Of a DNA stretch of 64,000 nucleotides, positions 10,969 to 22,401 are shown one piece after another. Origin of the DNA: Leishmania mexicana MHOM/GT/2001/U1103. Lineage: Eukaryota; Euglenozoa; Kinetoplastea; Trypanosomatida; Trypanosomatidae. The translations under genes were made by a program, and so were the position numbers. The stretch lies in NCBI RefSeq assembly GCF_000234665.1, contig NC_018317.1, positions 549,218 through 613,217 on the forward strand. The letters are read 5' to 3'. Positions within the stretch are counted from its first letter, which is position 1, and every line of letters starts with the position of its first letter. The notes beneath the pieces were generated by a model. The model had not been told where the DNA came from, did not search any database, and saw nothing but the letters and a program-made list of their open reading frames with translations.

Positions 10969-13900
10969 CTACATATACCGGTCAACGTAGCGACCACCCT
11001 TGTGAGGCATCTTGGAAAGCGAATTCGCTATCTCGGAGCCCGTCGCCACCGCTATCGCCGCAGCATTGGTCACCCTATCTCCGGCAGCGCTGCCCTCCTC
11101 TGACGGCTTTGGCACGAATGCCAGAAGGAGACAAGCGAACACGTAGTAAATGCTGAGAAGCACCATCACACACACCAGCAGCGGGTTCGCGATGAGCCAC
11201 CAGAGCGGCACGTGCGCTGTGGGCTGGACACTGCTGGAGTGAAGCCCCAGCGTGTCTTGCGACGTCCCGTGTTCTTCCACCGCGCTTGTGTGCCGGCTAG
11301 CCATGTCCTGGGCGATGGACTCCATTCGCTGCACAGCCGCTGAGGTGGTGTCCGCCACGCTGTTCACGACAGCTGTGATCTCCGTCGAGTGTGTCGTGAG
11401 ATGCGTCTGCAGCGTGGACTCCACTTTCGCGTGGTAGGAGGGGATCAGTCGCTTCTCGGCGGCTGACACGTTTTCTGCCAGTGCCGTCTGTACAGCCGTC
11501 TTCAGCTCCACCGCGGAGCGGCTCGCTGCCGCCTCCACCAGCTTCGACGCACGAACGCCTTCGTCGTTTTGCTGAGAAGCGATGCGCATCATCGTGGCGT
11601 CCAGCAGTTCCTGGATGTCGGCCAAGGAAGGAAGCCCGCTCGTGTTCCCCCCCACGTCGTCGATCTTCGCCACAAGCGACTGCACCGCCGCCGCGATGTC
11701 GCGCTGCAGTAGCTGCCCCTGGCTGCCCAGCTCTTGTATGCCCCTTTGCATCTCCTCCTGCACCCGCTGCACCTCTGTATGCACGACGGACTGCATCGTC
11801 ACCGGCCCCGCGCCTGTCACGCTGGTTTTGCGCACAAGAGCCGCTTCCTCCTCTTGTAGTTGCCGCAGCCCCGCAAGTTCGTCCTGCAGCTCCTCAGCGG
11901 CAGCACTTGCGCTCTTGCCGGCCGACGCGGACGTGAGGTCGCTGATAAGTTGAGTGACGCGGCGGAGACGATCCCGCGTAGCTGTGCGAATGCGAACCTG
12001 AGCCCCCTGCTGCTCCTCAGAGAATCCGATAAGCAACGGAGACGGCTGCAGAAGCTGCACAGACACCTGCTGCTCGTGGATTGCCTCCTGCATCGCCGCC
12101 ATTCGGGCCAGCAAGGCGTCAGTGCGCTGCGCTTGTTCCTTCTCGCTGCCAGACACAGATTCGCGCAAAGCGGTCAGCAATTCCTCCTTGTGTGCCTGCG
12201 ACATAGACTGGATGGAGCCCTGCACGCTGCTCAGCTGCGCCCTCATCTCTGCACTCGTGGCGGTGTCACGCACGGCCTCCATGAGCTGGGCGTCGCGGCC
12301 CTCGAGTGACTGTGTCAGAGATGTGAAGCGATCCTGGAAAAGCGCCTGCAGTGTGTGTCTCTCTGACGTCTGCGCCGCGGCCGCTGCGGCAGAGGCGCTG
12401 CTGAACTGGTCGCTTGCCTCCAGCAGACGCGCCAGCACTGACGAGACGTCGGCAGTGCGGCTAACTTCATCCAGCCGTTCCTCGAGCCGGCGCAGTGCCG
12501 CGGCGTGAGCCTCCAGAGCGGTACCCATCGGCGAGAGCAGCTCCCCGATGTCCGACAGCGCGGCGGCGGGGGCGGCTGGAGCCGGCACATCTGCCAAGGC
12601 AGCCGCCTTCGCTGCCCCTGCTTCCTTCACCGACTCCCGCACCGCCTGCACATCCTCCTGCAGCTTTGCAAGAGAGACGCCCGATGCGGCGGCCTCCTGC
12701 TGCTCGCGTACGGCGGCCGTCACGGTTTCCGCGAGCGACGCCATCTTAGCCGTCAGGTTCGTCTCCTGGAGGCTGAGCTCCTCCTTCATGAAGGTGAGGA
12801 CGCTGTCAATGTACTTGTACATGGGCGTCAAGTTCACCTCGGGCGTCTTGCCCACTTGGGTCTGCAACGCCTGCAGCAGCTCCCCGCGAAGTGTCGCGAG
12901 CTCGTGCGTCGTTTTCTCTATCAGCGCCGCCGTCGCTGCCGGTGACGTCTCGATGCTGACGGAGCCCTGCTCTTCGGCTGCATGCTCGGCCTTCAGCTGA
13001 CGCTCCGCAGAAGTCCGCATCTCCTCCAGCTGCGCTTGCAGACTTGCCGCGACGGAGGTCGACACACTGTCGGCGATGTGCAGCAGCTGTTGCTCGATGG
13101 CGAGCTGGTTTGCGGTGTTCATCTTCTCCACCTGCACAGAAAGCTCCGCCCACCGTGGAGAGAGCACAGCCTCCACGGCGTCCGTTAGCACCTCCTGCGA
13201 AAGCGGTGCGGGCGGCGGTGCAGCTGCAGGCGGCGCCGCCGCGGCCTCCCCGGCTTCTCGAAGCGCGTTAAGCTGATCCTGGACGGTAGACATGGCAGAC
13301 TGCAGAGCCTCCTCCGTATGCTGCTGGATGGCGGCTGTGACGCTGTCGCTCACCACCTGCGCCACTGTCATGAGTTGTTGCTGCGCGTCGTCTTTATGAA
13401 TAGCCAGCATGGAGCTTGTCGCCGACACATCTCGGCGCAGCTGCTCCAACGCCTCCGCGATCTTCTGCTGAGCCCCCTCCGGCATGCCACTAACAGGAGC
13501 TGCAGCAGGCGATGGAGTAGAAGCGGCGGCCGCGGTGGTTACGGTGCTACGCAGCTCATCGAGCTGACGCTGTAGAATCTCCTGCATGGCCCGCAGTGCG
13601 TCCCGGGTGGCGGCTTGCTCTTTGAAGACGTCTCCGACGACCTCGTCCACTGCCGTAAGACGGCTTTGCGTCGACTGTACAGCGTCGAAAACCTTTTCTA
13701 TCTCAATCGCCATGTCCGCGTCGGTGGCGGCGCCGGCCGTGATCTCGCCGCTGGTGTCCTTCGACTTTGCTAGCTTCTTCACTTCGCCGGTGATGGTGCG
13801 GCGCAGTTCATTGGTGGCCGACTGCACCGCACTTTCGATACTTTCTTCGATCGCCCTCATGTCGACTGTTGTGCTGGCAGCCGCGTCACCGCCGCTTTCA

Positions 13901-14895
13901 CGCGCCGTCAGTCGCTCCTCAGCCAGGAGGTCCTTGATCAAATTTGAGAGCTTCTCCTGCTGCTCGGCGGCCGCCATCTGAGTCGCCTCCACGACGGCAG
14001 CGCGGAGCTCCTCCGACGCCGAGGTCACCGCTGGTGCGTCCCGACCCGCTACCACGGCCGTGATGCGCCTCTGCAAGTCCTCAAAGTGTGCCGCTGTGCT
14101 CTCCTCCAAACGAGAGAGTTGATAGGCCATGTCGCTGTTTGGTATCGGTGTGTGGGTGGTGCTGGAGGGCAGAGTGGCACCCGTGAGCTGCTCGGCAACG
14201 CGCGCGCTGACCAGCCGCGCCACCGCCTCCGCATCGATGGGCATTGGGGAGTGAGAAGGGGCGACGCTGGGGTTGTCTCGCTCCGCGGCACCCTGTCGCT
14301 CACGCACGATGCGGAGTTGCCGCAGCTCATCGTGGATGCTATTGAGCACGATCTCCGAGAAGTTCTTTATCTTGTCCGCGTACGTGACGTGCAGCGCATC
14401 CAGTTGCTGCCCGGTGCGCTGTTCCACCTGGTCCACAACGAGGTTGGCCACAACTGCCAGTTGCTCTTGCAGACACTGCTCCATTACCTCCCGTTCAGTG
14501 GAGCTGATGACATCAATGTAGGAGGCACCGGTGCGGTGAGGAACTTTGCTCTCGTAAGCTCCGTGCGGCAGTACCGGCGTAACACGCACACCGGCGAGGT
14601 TGGGCATCGACAACGCCAGCACAGCACGCTGTACCTCTGCGTCCTCTGGGTGAAGTGTCACCTCCACGTTCAGCGCTACATACTCCGGAATGCCCTTCAA
14701 AAGATCGGAAGAGGGGCCATAGCCGCGAGTGCGAATCCGCAGCGGCCGAGGAGCGCCAGAGGGTGGCGGTGACGGTGCCGCATTCGCCGTGGCGGCAGCG
14801 CGGCTACGCGTGCTGTGGTGCCGCAGCGCGGCTACTAAGTGGAGAGGCGCCCGCGCACTGAGGCAGTGGGGGACCGGCGTGTACACCCGCTGCAT
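10969..14895 (-). CDS. Large mitochondrial coiled-coil protein with one C-terminal membrane span, p166-like candidate
   Basis: The protein is 1308 residues long. The first 40 or so residues are rich in Arg, His, Ser and Ala with almost no acids, as in a mitochondrial presequence. A small folded segment follows (about residues 50-190). Most of the remainder to about residue 1200 is Ala/Glu/Gln-rich coiled coil. A single strongly hydrophobic span lies at about 1231-1260, followed by a 45-residue polar tail. N-terminal presequence, coiled-coil body and one C-terminal span are also the architecture of p166, the inner-membrane part of the T. brucei tripartite attachment complex that ties kDNA to the basal body. 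As I recall, p166, POLID and an outer-arm dynein heavy chain are close neighbours in T. brucei too. The identification rests on architecture and remembered synteny, not on a signature motif. The ATG is the first after an AG at 14,937-14,936. Confidence 0.8.
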   Translation of the reverse strand: MQRVYTPVPHCLSARAPLHLVAALRHHSTRSRAAATANAAPSPPPSGAPRPLRIRTRGYGPSSDLLKGIPEYVALNVEVTLHPEDAEVQRAVLALSMPNLAGVRVTPVLPHGAYESKVPHRTGASYIDVISSTEREVMEQCLQEQLAVVANLVVDQVEQRTGQQLDALHVTYADKIKNFSEIVLNSIHDELRQLRIVRERQGAAERDNPSVAPSHSPMPIDAEAVARLVSARVAEQLTGATLPSSTTHTPIPNSDMAYQLSRLEESTAAHFEDLQRRITAVVAGRDAPAVTSASEELRAAVVEATQMAAAEQQEKLSNLIKDLLAEERLTARESGGDAAASTTVDMRAIEESIESAVQSATNELRRTITGEVKKLAKSKDTSGEITAGAATDADMAIEIEKVFDAVQSTQSRLTAVDEVVGDVFKEQAATRDALRAMQEILQRQLDELRSTVTTAAAASTPSPAAAPVSGMPEGAQQKIAEALEQLRRDVSATSSMLAIHKDDAQQQLMTVAQVVSDSVTAAIQQHTEEALQSAMSTVQDQLNALREAGEAAAAPPAAAPPPAPLSQEVLTDAVEAVLSPRWAELSVQVEKMNTANQLAIEQQLLHIADSVSTSVAASLQAQLEEMRTSAERQLKAEHAAEEQGSVSIETSPAATAALIEKTTHELATLRGELLQALQTQVGKTPEVNLTPMYKYIDSVLTFMKEELSLQETNLTAKMASLAETVTAAVREQQEAAASGVSLAKLQEDVQAVRESVKEAGAAKAAALADVPAPAAPAAALSDIGELLSPMGTALEAHAAALRRLEERLDEVSRTADVSSVLARLLEASDQFSSASAAAAAAQTSERHTLQALFQDRFTSLTQSLEGRDAQLMEAVRDTATSAEMRAQLSSVQGSIQSMSQAHKEELLTALRESVSGSEKEQAQRTDALLARMAAMQEAIHEQQVSVQLLQPSPLLIGFSEEQQGAQVRIRTATRDRLRRVTQLISDLTSASAGKSASAAAEELQDELAGLRQLQEEEAALVRKTSVTGAGPVTMQSVVHTEVQRVQEEMQRGIQELGSQGQLLQRDIAAAVQSLVAKIDDVGGNTSGLPSLADIQELLDATMMRIASQQNDEGVRASKLVEAAASRSAVELKTAVQTALAENVSAAEKRLIPSYHAKVESTLQTHLTTHSTEITAVVNSVADTTSAAVQRMESIAQDMASRHTSAVEEHGTSQDTLGLHSSSVQPTAHVPLWWLIANPLLVCVMVLLSIYYVFACLLLAFVPKPSEEGSAAGDRVTNAAAIAVATGSEIANSLSKMPHKGGRYVDRYM

Positions 14896-14935
14896 GAATC
14901 AAGCGAGGGTACTCTAGCGTCGCAGTGTAATGCAC

Positions 14936-14950
14936 CTTTAGGGGGGAGGG
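14936..14950 (-). promoter_or_regulatory. Trans-splice acceptor of the p166-like gene
   Basis: The minus strand reads a C-rich tract, then TAAAG, with the AG at 14,937-14,936. The first downstream ATG is the gene's start, leaving a 5' UTR of about 40 nt. Confidence 0.55.
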
Positions 14951-15101
14951 TGTTGTCGTCTCTTTGCTGCAGGCCGTGCGCCTAAAGAGCAGGATCTGTG
15001 TGCTGCCCCGAATGGCAAAGCCGGAAACAATAGGGCGGAGGGGAGGAGTCCACAAGGAAAAAGAAAAACAAGAAAAGTCAGCGCTGCCAGTGCACGCACG
15101 C

Positions 15102-15127
15102 GTGTGTGTGTGTGTGTGTGTGTGTGT
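15102..15127. repeat. (GT)13 microsatellite
   Basis: Thirteen uninterrupted GT units lie about 200 bases upstream of the p166-like start codon. Confidence 0.9.
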
Positions 15128-16396
15128 CAGCCCTCCTTGCACCTCCCCCCTCCTCCTGAGCCAGTTCGTCTATGACAGTCTGTTTCTATATAGATTTTTA
15201 TGTAATCTTGTGCGCTGATGTCTGAGCTTGCTTGTGTGTATGTCTGTGGGCGGAGGTTGTATTTTTGGCTGCGATAGCTGGCGGGCAACACGGACGTGCG
15301 GAGGCAACACAGTAGGCAGCACAGCGAAGCGGACACCAACACTCACAGAGCCACTGGTCAGTCTACCAAAAAAAAGTGATGGGGAGAGAACCAAATGGCC
15401 ACGCGTCGCTGATGTACCGACACAGAGGCACAGGCAGACACACACATACACACATACACGTGAGATGTGTGTCGCTCCCCTCTGTCCGCTCGGTTGGGCG
15501 CTCCCTTTTTTTCTGTTCGACCGTCTGAGTGCACCTCTGTTAACTTGGGCGTTGGTGTTGACGGCTCTGAGCCCCCTGTGTGTGTGTGTACGTATGCGGG
15601 GATGAGAGCGGGGCCTCTTTGCGGAGACTATGTGTGTGCGTCCACACTCTTGCTGCTGACGGCCGCAGTGGAATATGAAGGCGCACGAAGCAACGAGCGG
15701 TCATTGTGAAGAGGGGGAAGGCGGAGAAGAGGCCCAAGAGCAGAAGAGGGGAGTGATTAGAGGAAAGGCACACACAACAAGATACGATAGCGACACAGAG
15801 CACGTACTCACGACCAGGCTTGCAAGAGCCCGACACGTCACTGACCCAGAAGCACCTCGACACTTAAAATACACTTCTGGCCGCACATATCCACCAAGAA
15901 GCGAGATGGGCCACGCGAAAAGACGATATGGCGTGTGGAGGGAAGCGGAGGGGAGGTTTCAACGGGTACGCAGCCACCATGCGCCGCCGTGCCGCACCAG
16001 GAGTGCTACTCGACGGCAGGAAGGCAAAGAGCCTACCACGCCAGAGACAGAGCACCTCAACCGCGTGCGCGGTGCGCACCACACCCCTGCTCCCTTCCCA
16101 ACACACACGTGCACATGTATATTATTCTCAGCCACTATGCGTCCGTCCTGGGCCCTTGTCCAAAGCACGACAATGCCGTTCGACCTCCAAGCGGAGGGGG
16201 GTGTATGTGTCTGATTTCTCTGCTCTCTTTTTGGGGGGATGAGGGGGAACAGCATCAAGGCAGAAGATACGCGCGGGTGGCAGAGGCCCGACAAAGGTGA
16301 ACGAGAACAGAGAAACACACAACAACAACGCGAACAGCCCAACCACATACGACAGACACACGCCAACACGGAGAAGAGCGAGACAAAGTGAAAGGT

Positions 16397-16420
16397 GGGG
16401 AGAGGGGAGAGGGGAGAGGG
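16397..16420 (+). repeat. GGGGAGA tandem repeat abutting the gap
   Basis: A heptamer is repeated a little over three times and runs straight into the Ns. The gap is therefore probably an unresolved purine-rich tandem array of unknown true length. Confidence 0.85.
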
Positions 16421-16520
16421 NNNNNNNNNNNNNNNNNNNNNNNNNNNNNNNNNNNNNNNNNNNNNNNNNNNNNNNNNNNNNNNNNNNNNNNNNNNNNNNN
16501 NNNNNNNNNNNNNNNNNNNN
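16421..16520. other. Assembly gap (100 N)
   Basis: Exactly 100 Ns, the conventional placeholder for a gap of unknown size. Nothing can be said about its content beyond its flanks. Confidence 0.99.
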
Positions 16521-16576
16521 CTGACCATTTAAATCATACCTGACCAGCATACTGACCATTTAAATCATACCTGACC
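16521..16576. repeat. Duplicated 26-bp motif beside the gap, probable vector residue
   Basis: Immediately after the gap a unit beginning CTGACCATTTAAATC and ending CTGACC occurs twice with a 31-bp period (16,521 and 16,552). It contains the 8-bp palindrome ATTTAAAT, a SwaI site. From memory it resembles the sequence flanking the cloning site of pSMART-type vectors. It also resembles the last codons of the CCT6 gene in this window (see findings). It is most likely an assembly or cloning artefact rather than biology. Confidence 0.55.
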
Positions 16577-17927
16577 ACATCTCCCTCTCTACACCCTCGC
16601 CATCTCCCTCCTCCATACAATCACACACACACACACATAAGTCCCCCTCCCTCCATCACAGTCCGCGTCGCACCTCCCCCCCCCCTCGCAGCCTTGAGGG
16701 TACACTTATACTCTAGTGCAAGAAAGCGACGTTTGAATAGGAAGTAAAAAAAAGATCGAAAAGACGATGTATGCTTCGGAGTGACCGTGTATGCCTCCAC
16801 ACACTGTGTCTGGGTGACTAGAATGTGTGCTACACATCTTCGGGCCCGCCACAACATGGGTCCGTTGTGAGACGCGAGGAAGAGAAAACGTAAACGAGAA
16901 CGACAGACGTCCGCGAAGGACCTCCCCCCTTCCCACCCCCTCCCCCACTGGCACGGACAGACACCCAAAAGGCGAAGATCAATGGGGCAATAGAAGAGAG
17001 TGAAAGAAAAAAGACCGACCGACGACGACCGCTGTAGATGTGTGAGGCGGAGGGGTGGCGAGAAAGCGAACAAGTTGGTGGGAAGGGGGAGGGCGTTCAG
17101 ACGAAGGCACGACGGCACCGGCGCTGCCAACAACAAGAGCAACATATAAAAGAAGGCAACGGAGGCTCCCCCCCACACACCCCACCCACACACAAGTTGC
17201 AAACATTGACGCCTGGCAGAAGAGAGTCGGAAAGAAAGGGTGCTGGGGGAAGGGATGCAGCGGGACGAGAGGCTGTGAAGCATGGTGTGCAGGGGGGGGA
17301 CGGAGGAGCTTTAGAGAGCGGAGCACCGTCACAGAAAAGGGAAAAAGCGCGCACACACGCTGCCATGTCTACATCACTGACACACACACACACACACCGG
17401 GCGCCATCACGAGAGAGGCAAGAGTGAGAGTCACAGAGACAGAGAGATGGATGACATGGCACCAAAGGAACCGAACATACGAGAGAGAAGACACACATCG
17501 AGGCGAAATTAAGAAAATCAGAAAAGAAAGAGCCGTCGCACCGCATCGCTCAACCAGCGAGGCGTGCCATCAGCGTCATCAGATGCCGTGTGTATGTGCG
17601 CGTAGGTGGAGTGAAGGTAGGGCGACAACAGCCTAGCGCTCCCCTCTCCCTCACACACATCCCCGTCGGTGCTTGTTCTTTCTCTCCCTCGTCCCGCAGA
17701 CGTGCACGTGTCGATGCGCTGCGTGAATGACAGGACGAGCACAAGAAGGAAAAAAGGGTTGGGAGGGCCGGGAGGGATGTCCCGCGTACATGATCACGGA
17801 TCATGCCCGAAGTAGTACAAGGAAACACTGTCGAGGACACGTACCCGGTTGGGCAGTCGCGGTGATTCCGCCGATCTCGTGCTTAACGCTGTTCAGGTTC
17901 CCCACTCACAACGCACCGGTGACTTGA

Positions 17928-20102
17928 TCAGCGGCGGCCAGCGGCACCAGCATGGCGGGTGTACTGATCGAGCTGTCGGCGCAGTTCCTCGATGCGGCGC
18001 ACCTGTGAGGAGAGAATGGCGTCGACACGCCTGCAGTACCCACTCATCGAGTTCTCCGGATTCTCGGCAGCGTTCAGCTGCGTCATCTCATCTTTCAGGA
18101 GCTCCATCATGCAGTCGATGTGATGGCGGTGTGCCAGAATCAGGTTGTCCTCCTCAGCGTCGAGGCTGTCGCCGCTGTCGTACCGTGAGTCATCACCCAT
18201 AGGCGTGGGCATCGCCGAAGACATGCCACTCGGACCACGGCTGTGGGTCGGGGTCGGGCGGTGGTAAGACTTCTTCTGCGGGGAACCGCTGGTGACGGGG
18301 CGCGAGCCAAAGCTGCGGTTGGACCGAAGCGTGTTCTCGGAGCTATCGTCGCCGTGTCGATGAAAGCTGTTGATCATCTTCTGGTTTGGTGTTCCGGGCT
18401 CGCGCGTGCGTGTCTGACTGGAGGAACGCGAGCTCGTGATCACACGCTCCTTCGCACGACGTTGCGCAAAGGAGCCGGAGATGCCGACGGTTTCGATGTG
18501 CTCCGTAGGCATCTGCCCCATCATAATCTCCTCCGCCGCGCTGTGGCTGGACCTGTCTTTCTTGAGCTCCTTGACACGGTCGGCGTAGCGAAGCGTGTTG
18601 AGTGTGTGCTCGCAGCTGCCACTGGCGGGGCTGATGTTGCCGATCATCACCGTGCGGCTGTTGCCCATGAAGCAGTCACGAAGCACCGCCGTCAGCTTAG
18701 ACCCGCGAAACGGAATGTGGCGGTGATTCTGGTCTAACGCGCGGATGCACTCCTTGAGGGCAAACAGAGACTTATTGATTTCCGCCCCCTCCAGCCGCGT
18801 GGTGCGGTCGCTATCCAGCGTGTCAGCACCGCGCTCAGAGCCGGCAAGATCGATGAAAGTAAAGCGGCCGAAGAAGCGGTTCTTTTCATTCACGATGGTG
18901 ATGTGCAGAATGGCGTGCGAGCGCGAGGAGTCGGCGTTCATGCCAGTTGATCCCGCCGCACGGATGGTGTTGCCGTAGTCGATGATCTCCATGAGGTGGT
19001 CGGTGCTGTCGACGCGGTGCTCCGTCAGGCCGCAGACGTTGATGACACCGCGGCTATCCTCCCTACACGCCAAACGCTCGCGCTCGTTCAGCAAGTCGTA
19101 CAGCTTGCCGCCATAGATCTCGAAGAAAGAGACGTTGATGCCCATGCCGCGGCTCAGTCGCGACCAGAGGTCCTTGGCCGCCATCAGGTACAAGCCCTCC
19201 TGCTTGTCCTTACCTAGCATGGTGTATGTCTTACCGCTACCCGTCTGGCCGTAAGCAAAGCACGTTGCACACCCGCCCTCAAACACGGTCTCGATCAACG
19301 GCTTGCAGGCTTCCTCATACACGTCCCGGTTGGTCTTTCGGTCGTCCATAACCTTGTCGTACGTGAAGCGGTGCTTCTCGATGTAGCGGGTGAGATCTAC
19401 CTTCTGGCGTGGCTCCAGCAGCGTAATGATGTGGTTGTTGTCGGGGTCCGTGGCGAGAATGTCGTAGAGACCGTCGGCGTGCTCGCTAGCATTCAGGGGG
19501 CGCTTTCGAATGACGACAGTGATCCGACTGGCACGACGCCGCTGAGCGTTACCGCCTTCACCGGTTGCGCGACGGCCGAACGGTGAGGGGGACGACGCTC
19601 CAACGCGGCTCACCGGGCGTGAAACCGGCTTTGCCGGCGCAGCGGCGGGGCGAGCGGCGTTTTCGCCGTCGTCTGTGTTGGGGTCACGGCGCTGCGCCGA
19701 CATCGGCCGCGGCTGCTCGGCCACCCTTTCCCGCTCGCGTCGCTGCATCGCCTCCGTCGGGGTCGCACGGCGCAACGGCGTAGGGATGCGGGTGGGCAAC
19801 GCGGGGGCCTGCACACGCGACGCCGGCTCCGTCGCCGGGGGCGGCGACTTGACGCCCGTCGACGCGACCGGTGCTGCAGGTGTCATGCCGCCGCCGCTGC
19901 CGTTCGCCCGATCACGCTTCAGAAATTGGATGAGCTCGAAGAGCTTCCGCCGGTCCGTCATGACGATGACGCCGACGGAGTGGTAGTCCTGCATGGTGAG
20001 CTGCTTTAGCTGCTGGACCGAGGTGACGCCGCCGTCGACGAAGCCCTGCACCGTGTGCTCCAGCCCACCCTGAACAAGCAGCTGCTTCAGCTGCGACTCC
20101 AT
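17928..20102 (-). CDS. Kinesin-13 family microtubule depolymeriser with N-terminal SAM-like domain
   Basis: The 724-residue protein has a SAM-like helical domain at about residues 1-65, a disordered linker rich in Pro/Arg/Ala to about 190, and a kinesin motor at about 193-515. The motor shows the P-loop GQTGSGKT (about 285-292), switch I NADSSRSH (about 389-396), switch II DLAGSE (about 418-423) and the class-specific [13 protein letters not shown] loop (about 234-246). The internal motor, the KVD loop and its match to MCAK-type sequences place it in kinesin-13. These enzymes do not walk but peel tubulin from microtubule ends, controlling spindle dynamics and flagellar length. A short coiled coil lies near the C-terminus. 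Trypanosomatids have several kinesin-13 paralogues, and I cannot say which one this is. The start follows a good acceptor (AG at 20,129-20,128). Confidence 0.92.
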   Translation of the reverse strand: MESQLKQLLVQGGLEHTVQGFVDGGVTSVQQLKQLTMQDYHSVGVIVMTDRRKLFELIQFLKRDRANGSGGGMTPAAPVASTGVKSPPPATEPASRVQAPALPTRIPTPLRRATPTEAMQRRERERVAEQPRPMSAQRRDPNTDDGENAARPAAAPAKPVSRPVSRVGASSPSPFGRRATGEGGNAQRRRASRITVVIRKRPLNASEHADGLYDILATDPDNNHIITLLEPRQKVDLTRYIEKHRFTYDKVMDDRKTNRDVYEEACKPLIETVFEGGCATCFAYGQTGSGKTYTMLGKDKQEGLYLMAAKDLWSRLSRGMGINVSFFEIYGGKLYDLLNERERLACREDSRGVINVCGLTEHRVDSTDHLMEIIDYGNTIRAAGSTGMNADSSRSHAILHITIVNEKNRFFGRFTFIDLAGSERGADTLDSDRTTRLEGAEINKSLFALKECIRALDQNHRHIPFRGSKLTAVLRDCFMGNSRTVMIGNISPASGSCEHTLNTLRYADRVKELKKDRSSHSAAEEIMMGQMPTEHIETVGISGSFAQRRAKERVITSSRSSSQTRTREPGTPNQKMINSFHRHGDDSSENTLRSNRSFGSRPVTSGSPQKKSYHRPTPTHSRGPSGMSSAMPTPMGDDSRYDSGDSLDAEEDNLILAHRHHIDCMMELLKDEMTQLNAAENPENSMSGYCRRVDAILSSQVRRIEELRRQLDQYTRHAGAAGRR

Positions 20103-22401
20103 CCTTGACGAGGGAGCTGCTCAAGCCCTTGGTTCAAGGTTCAAAGGAAGAAAAGAAATGAAGCTCACCGGTAGAGGACCACTGAGGGTATGTCGAGCGC
20201 CGGTCCTCTGCGACCAATATGCACACGACGTTAGGTGGATCCACAACGATGCAACTCGCTAAGCTGCTCTCAGCCGCCTACCGGACAGGGCCTTCGAGGA
20301 GAGGTTGAAAAATACAAGAGAAATGTGACAATGTGTCCACCAGCGTGGAAGTACGCGCGCGAGAGCGCGATGGCAACGCACAGGGGAGACGATGACGATG
20401 AGTATCAGTCAGTAAATGCGTGTGTGTATACAATCCGAACAAAGAGAAGCCAGAAACCGGTTTCGCGCGTTCGGGTGTGTGAGCGGTACGGCCATGCGCG
20501 GCGCCGTGTGTATGTGTGCTTGTATCGTCGCAAAGTCCCACAGCCCGTAACGGTTCAGTCCACGAAGGAGAGGTGCGTGTGTGTGGCAGAGCGCGAGCTG
20601 CTGGGAGGAGGGTACAGAGACCCATGGGCGCACGCAGAGAGGAGGACAGCAACCCACAAAAGGAAAAGAGGGGAGCGGGGGGGGGATGGTGCAGGTTAGA
20701 GGCGGAGTTGGAGGAAAGGAGTGAAAGGCGGCACATTGACAGCGTGCGAATAATCCACGGTATTGTGGCAGACAACGCATACGCGGTGATAGACACACGT
20801 GTACGTGCAACAAGAGAGGGAGCAGCACCGCTGCACACGGCTGATCGAATGTGGCAACTGACATGGGCAGAAGAGGTGCTTTAAGGCAAACTCCTCTCCT
20901 GATCATCCGCACGGGGGCTCGTGCAGTCTTAGCTAAAAGGATGCAAAGGGTTCGGGCCCCAGCGGGCTTCTTCTTTAAAGAAGTATGCACACTTTCCCCC
21001 TCCTTCTTCCTCTTGCCACTCCCTCAGACACGAGAGCATGAACACATACATATACAGGGAGAGATGTGGAGCGGGGGAGACGAGGGGAAGGAGTCGAAGA
21101 TGTCAGGGAGCGGGTGCTCTTCGCGCGGTCACCCTCTCGTGGAATATTCGCCAGCTTTGCTTCGCTTTTCTCTTCTGCACAGAGCGGTCTCGTGTTTTAG
21201 CAGCTGCCCATGTGCGTCTGTGAAGACTCTCTGGGTGCGCGCCTTTCAATGCGTGACCTCTTCTCTCCTTCGCACGAGTTTTCCTCTCTTTCCAACCTTG
21301 CAACCATCACAAGAGAGAAAAGGGGAACTAGCATTCATGTTCGTGCACGCACGGGCGGTGGCGCATCAGTGAGCGGAAGCGACGGTCTAGGGTGTGCGTG
21401 TGCGTGTATTAGATTATCGTCCTTACGCGCGTACGTCAGCTCACCACAGAGCGGAACAAGAAATTCTTATCTAAGCGCTGCGAGAATTTGCTCCCACGTT
21501 CTATGTGCGTTCATGCGCGTTCTTCTCATCCTCATCATCCACTTGTTGCGTTCCTTCACATATCTCCGCGCCGTGCCTGTCCCATCGAGTACACGCATGA
21601 TGAAACCCGTGTCAATGTCTCAACTGCATCTCCAGCGCCGTCCCTTTCGCTCCTCTTCCTTTCCCCATTCGTCCACACACACACGTTTTGCTTGTAGCGC
21701 ATAGGCGCCGTATATCTGCCTAGGTCATCCCTCCACCACCCACCCACCTGTCGCCGTGCGAACATTATGTCTGCGTACGCCTACGTGGGCATGGATGTGT
21801 GCCTGTGTGTGTGTGTGCATAATCGCTAAACTGTAGACCAAGAAGGACAAAGCACCGCCCCCTCCCCCCGCACCCACACACACACACCTCTGCTTCCAGC
21901 CGAAAGAAGGATGCGGTTTAACATAAGAATCCGAAGGTGCAGGCACGTCTCTCCTTGCACCTTTTCAGACAAAACTCACGAAGGACACTCGTGCACGCGT
22001 GTACATGTACACACACACATGTGCACAGTCATCAGCTTTCACGGGGACCGGGGAGACGAAGAGCTGGCGCACAGGCAGATGGGAGAGGGAGATGGCGGGA
22101 AGTACCTTGAGAGAGACGATGGGGGGAGACAGGAAAAAGAAAACATTAAGGAACAAGATCAAGGAGAGCGGCGCGCGACGCGTGCAGAGATGTTCGAACG
22201 AAGGTGAGTACAAAAAGACGTGGAGGAGAGAGTCCCACGTCATTTTCCAAAGTTGCGCCTCATCTCCTCTCTTTCTGTTCGCAGGTCCCTACCACGAGCC
22301 CGTACGTACGCACGCTCTCCGCCTTACAGATGCGCATAATCTGTCACAGAAACATGAGCGCGTGAGAGGGGAGCGGACACCCCACCAGTAATCTGCGCGG
22401 C
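20103..22401. other. Spacer between squalene monooxygenase and kinesin-13 genes
   Basis: No gene is seen. It is a mixture of moderately complex sequence, purine-rich plus-strand stretches and short CA/TG runs (for example near 21,804 and 21,875). Open frames on both strands are Ser/Arg/Cys-rich and lack domains. Confidence 0.65.
20128..20163 (-). promoter_or_regulatory. Trans-splice acceptor of the kinesin-13 gene
   Basis: The minus strand reads CTTCATTTCTTTTCTTCC followed by a short A-rich stretch and an AG at 20,129-20,128, about 25 nt before the ATG at 20,102. Confidence 0.6.

Larger units (their letters stand above)
14896..17927. other. Three-kilobase spacer with an assembly gap
   Basis: No gene is supported between the kinesin-13 and p166-like genes. 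The interval holds a (GT)13 run at 15,102-15,127, a 7-bp GGGGAGA tandem repeat ending at the gap (16,397-16,420), the gap itself, a duplicated vector-like motif (16,521-16,576), CA runs near 16,621 and 17,382, and long purine-rich plus-strand stretches. Open frames here are low complexity, and two run through the Ns. Confidence 0.7.

Noticed and set aside
15675..16528. Several frames on both strands next to and across the assembly gap
   Set aside because: They are low complexity, and some are translated through Ns. None shows a domain.
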